Below are positions 6,109 through 7,620 of a stretch of DNA of 7,620 nucleotides, piece after piece. The position numbers and the translations under genes were made by a program. This stretch comes from Thermoleophilia bacterium (GTDB lineage Bacteria > Actinomycetota > Thermoleophilia > Gaiellales > Gaiellaceae). A model generated the notes under the pieces. The model was not told the origin of the DNA. It worked only from the letters and a program-made list of their open reading frames with translations, and made no database searches. How positions within the stretch are numbered: the stretch's first letter is position 1; each line of letters begins with the position of its first letter. The DNA lies in assembly GCA_029858755.1 (NCBI GenBank), contig JAOUEK010000080.1:1-7620 (forward strand). The letters are read 5' to 3'.

Positions 6109-6804
6109 GTGGCGACCGTGCTGATCATCGAGGACGACGAGGTGATCGCCCAGGGCATGGCCCGGCACCTGCAGTCGGCGGGGTTCGACGCCGTCGGTGT
6201 CGCGAACGGCGAGACGGGCCTCGCCCGCCTTCGCTTCGAGCGCCCCGACGTGTGTGTGCTCGACCTGATGCTGCCCGGCCTCGACGGCTGGAAGGTGATC
6301 GAGCAGGCCCGCGGCGAGGGGATCGGGACGCCGATCGTCGTCGTCTCGGCGCGCGGAACCGAGCACGACCGCGTGCACGCGCTCGAGATCGGTGCCGACG
6401 ACTACCTCGTGAAGCCGTTCTCGATGAAGGAGCTGGTCGCACGGGTCGGTGCCGCAGCCCGCCGCGGCACCCGGGCCCAGGACCCGCAGCGTGGCGAGGA
6501 GATCGTGATCGAGGAGCTCCGCCTCGACCCGCGGAACGTCCAGGCGTTCGTCGACGGCGCGTCGGCTGGCCTGACCCCGACCGAGTTCCGGCTGCTCTAC
6601 GCTCTCGCGCTCGAGCAGGGTCGCGTACTCACCCGCGACGAGCTCCTGCAGCGGGTGTGGGGACGCCGCGCGTCGCATCGCGACCGCACGGTCGACGTGT
6701 TCGTCCGCAAGCTCCGCGAGAAGGTGGACGCGCGCGCGTCGACGCACACCTTTCTGCAGACCCGCTACGGCGTCGGCTACAAGCTCGAGCCCGAGCCGAA
6801 GTAG
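6109..6804 (+). CDS. phoP: OmpR/PhoB-family response regulator of the phosphate regulon
   Basis: This two-domain transcription factor is 231 residues from GTG 6109, the normal size for PhoB/PhoP. The receiver domain (1-120) has acidic residues Glu8-Asp9-Asp10 in VLIIEDDE, phosphoacceptor Asp52 in VLDLMLPGLDG, the switch Ser80 in VVVSARG and Lys102 in YLVKPFSMKEL. The C-terminal winged-helix domain (about 130-228) has LTPTEFRLLYALA, VLTRDELLQRVWG, the recognition helix RTVDVFVRKLREKV and the wing TRYGVGYKLE. GTG 6109 gives the usual short N-terminus (MATVLIIEDD). The in-frame ATG at 6055 would add 18 residues unlike the family and overlaps the Pho-box array; GTG 6118 is a further alternative. 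The gene diverges from phoR, its presumed kinase partner, and is expected to bind the three Pho-box arrays. The family is certain. The PhoB/PhoP role rests on neighbours and operators; either symbol could be used. Confidence 0.92.
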   Translation: MATVLIIEDDEVIAQGMARHLQSAGFDAVGVANGETGLARLRFERPDVCVLDLMLPGLDGWKVIEQARGEGIGTPIVVVSARGTEHDRVHALEIGADDYLVKPFSMKELVARVGAAARRGTRAQDPQRGEEIVIEELRLDPRNVQAFVDGASAGLTPTEFRLLYALALEQGRVLTRDELLQRVWGRRASHRDRTVDVFVRKLREKVDARASTHTFLQTRYGVGYKLEPEPK

Positions 6805-6806
6805 GG

Positions 6807-6825
6807 GCGGGCTCGCCTCGCCCGC
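6807..6825 (+). terminator. possible hairpin after the response-regulator gene
   Basis: Three bases past the stop, GCGGGC (6807-6812) and GCCCGC (6820-6825) can pair around a 7-base loop. No T-run follows, so this is at best a non-canonical terminator. In a G+C-rich genome such short stems also arise by chance. Confidence 0.3.
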
Positions 6826-6846
6826 AGCCGCGAGCGGCAGGGTGAG

Positions 6847-6903
6847 CGGCGGGGTGAGGATGAATCCTCACCCCGGGGTCAGGCTTCAGCCTGACCCCCG
6901 CCG
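6847..6903. repeat. double-hairpin palindromic element, copy 1
   Basis: Two perfect hairpins abut with no spacer. The first (6851-6874) has arms GGGGTGAGGA and TCCTCACCCC around TGAA. The second (6875-6898) has arms GGGGTCAGGC and GCCTGACCCC around TTCA. CGGC before and CGCCG after extend it into a larger imperfect palindrome. No T-run follows either hairpin and no coding potential is supported across it. It resembles dispersed REP-like elements more than a terminator. Confidence 0.85.
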
Positions 6904-6936
6904 TTGCCCACCCCACCCCGGCCACGACCACGCCAA

Positions 6937-6994
6937 CGGCGGGGTGAGGATCAAGCCTCACCCCCCGGGGTCAGGCTTCAGCCTGACCCCGCCG
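6937..6994. repeat. double-hairpin palindromic element, copy 2
   Basis: This is a second copy, 90 bases downstream of the first and in the same orientation. Its first hairpin (6941-6964) has arms GGGGTGAGG and CCTCACCCC with loop ATCAAG, differing from copy 1 at the arm tip and loop. Two extra C bases follow. The second hairpin (6967-6990) is identical to that of copy 1. CGGC and GCCG flank it. The 33-base spacer between copies (6904-6936) is C-rich; CGCCGTTG (6899-6906) and CAACGGCG (6934-6941) on either side are inverted repeats of each other. Confidence 0.85.
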
Positions 6995-7013
6995 TCCCTG
7001 CGGCTCCAAGCAG

Positions 7014-7019
7014 TACGCT
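7014..7019 (+). promoter_or_regulatory. candidate -10 element for the HIT-like gene
   Basis: TACGCT matches the TANNNT pattern and lies 7 bases before the ATG at 7027, the spacing expected for a leaderless transcript. There is no Shine-Dalgarno before this ATG, which supports that reading. A -35 element is not evident; the region 17 bases upstream falls at the edge of repeat copy 2. Confidence 0.35.
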
Positions 7020-7026
7020 CACGGCC

Positions 7027-7620
7027 ATGCCGGAGCGGGCCGAGGAGATCTTCGCCCGCGCGGTTGCCGCGGCCGACGCCGAGGGTCGGCTGGCGATGCC
7101 GCCGGTGCGGGACTGGGAGACGTTCCCGTTCGACGGCGAGATCCGCGTCCGCCCGCTCGTGCCCCCGGTCGCGAGGGAGCGCCCGAGGAACGGCGCCCGG
7201 GGCGTCGACTGCTGGCGGTGCGAGCACGGGCTCGAGGGCGCGGTCTGGAGCGACGAGCACTGGCTCGTGACGCCGCTCGAGCGTCCGTCGGGGTTGCCGG
7301 TGGTCGTGATCCTCTTCCCGCGCGCGCACCACGACCTCGACGACCTCCCGGACGACCTCGCCCGGGAGCTCGGGCCGATGCTGCTCCGCGTGGAGGCCGC
7401 CGTGCGCGCGGTCGGCGAGGTCGGGCGCGTCCACGTGTGCCGCTGGGGCGACGGCAGCGCGCACCTCCACTGGTGGCTGATGGCGCGCCCGGCGCGGTTC
7501 CCGCAGCTCGTCGGCAGCTTCGCCGCGATCTGGGACGACATCCTGCCGCCGACGCCGGAGCCGGTCTGGCGCGAGAACCTGGCGGCCGTCGCGCATGCGC
7601 TCGCCGCCGGCGGCGGCACC
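7027..7620 (+). CDS. HIT-superfamily-like protein with a variant histidine triad, C-terminus outside window
   Basis: The frame is open from ATG 7027 to the window edge, giving 198 residues with no stop. Residues 1-58 are a polar N-terminal extension. DCWRCEHG (61-68) is a CxxC like the zinc-type N-terminal motif of many HIT proteins. VWSDEHWLVTPLERPSG, then VVVILFPRAHHDLDDLP (92-108) and VGRVHVCRWGDGSAHLHWWL (132-151) follow the strand-helix-strand order of the HIT fold, which binds nucleotides. The triad segment reads His146-Leu-His148-Trp-Trp, so the third histidine of the canonical HxHxH pattern is tryptophan and the catalytic histidine is missing or displaced. This suggests altered or lost nucleotidyl hydrolase/transferase activity. 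The last residues (IWDDILPPTPEPVWRENLAAVAHALA) are probably near the C-terminus. Codon use fits a real gene, and the antisense open frames here lack family resemblance. Nothing ties it to phosphate regulation. The fold is fairly likely; the function is unknown. Confidence 0.75.
   Translation, partial: MPERAEEIFARAVAAADAEGRLAMPPVRDWETFPFDGEIRVRPLVPPVARERPRNGARGVDCWRCEHGLEGAVWSDEHWLVTPLERPSGLPVVVILFPRAHHDLDDLPDDLARELGPMLLRVEAAVRAVGEVGRVHVCRWGDGSAHLHWWLMARPARFPQLVGSFAAIWDDILPPTPEPVWRENLAAVAHALAAGGGT

Noticed and set aside
5943..6158. N-terminal extension of phoR up to ATG 6158
   Set aside because: It would cross the divergent regulator's promoter and first codons. The extra residues are Gly/Arg/Ala-rich with no domain or membrane segment.
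6851..6990. Hairpins as ordinary Rho-independent terminators or as a CRISPR array
   Set aside because: No T-run follows any stem. There are only two units, with a C-rich 33-base spacer, and no array of unique spacers or cas gene.
6842..7270. Open frame reading across both palindromic repeats on the plus strand
   Set aside because: Its first half is just translated hairpins and its second half is a shadow of the HIT-like gene in another frame.
6958..7619. Two long minus-strand open frames opposite the HIT-like gene
   Set aside because: Neither shows a recognisable motif, while the plus-strand frame contains an ordered set of HIT-family motifs.
1..7620. A novel defence or mobile system
   Set aside because: No transposase, integrase, nuclease, toxin-antitoxin pair or reverse transcriptase motif was seen in any frame that looks coding. 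The genes form a standard phosphate regulon.

Overview
This window is a phosphate-acquisition and phosphate-sensing locus from a G+C-rich bacterium. Codon third positions are overwhelmingly G or C, and GTG starts are plausible. The protein families look actinobacterial. PstS and the HIT-like protein at the right edge resemble what I remember from deep-branching Actinomycetota such as Thermoleophilia (Gaiellales/Solirubrobacterales). That placement is an inference from family resemblance; no marker gene is present.

Layout, left to right. (1) 1-330, plus strand: the C-terminal end of a PiT-family low-affinity phosphate permease, cut by the window edge. (2) 371-5942, minus strand: a phosphate-regulon block transcribed leftward in the order phoR (sensor kinase), pstB (ABC ATPase), phoU, pstS (phosphate-binding protein), pstC and pstA (permeases). 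pstC and pstA overlap by one base, and pstB and phoU are 3 bases apart. (3) 6109-6804, plus strand: an OmpR/PhoB-type response regulator diverging from phoR. (4) 6805-7026: an intergenic stretch holding two copies of a double-hairpin palindromic element. (5) 7027-7620, plus strand: the start of a HIT-superfamily-like protein that runs off the right edge.

How the parts fit together: PstS captures phosphate outside the membrane, PstC and PstA form the channel and PstB drives it. PhoU and PstB report transport status to the kinase PhoR, which phosphorylates the divergent regulator. The clearest non-coding signal is three arrays of GTTCACC-like half-sites repeated every 11 bp, the geometry of PhoB/PhoP-type Pho boxes. 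They lie upstream of pstB, of pstS and of the response-regulator gene, so the locus appears to be autoregulated through three separate operators.

Unusual points: the split gene order (pstB-phoU ahead of pstSCA, each with its own operator), a kinase with no visible membrane segment, a PstS with no lipobox but a CxxC pair, a perfect 18-bp palindrome merging the phoR stop codon with the pstB operator, and the double-hairpin repeat. I see no CRISPR array, tRNA, rRNA or transposase gene. Apart from the Pho-box arrays and the repeat element, this is a recognisable housekeeping system rather than a new one.
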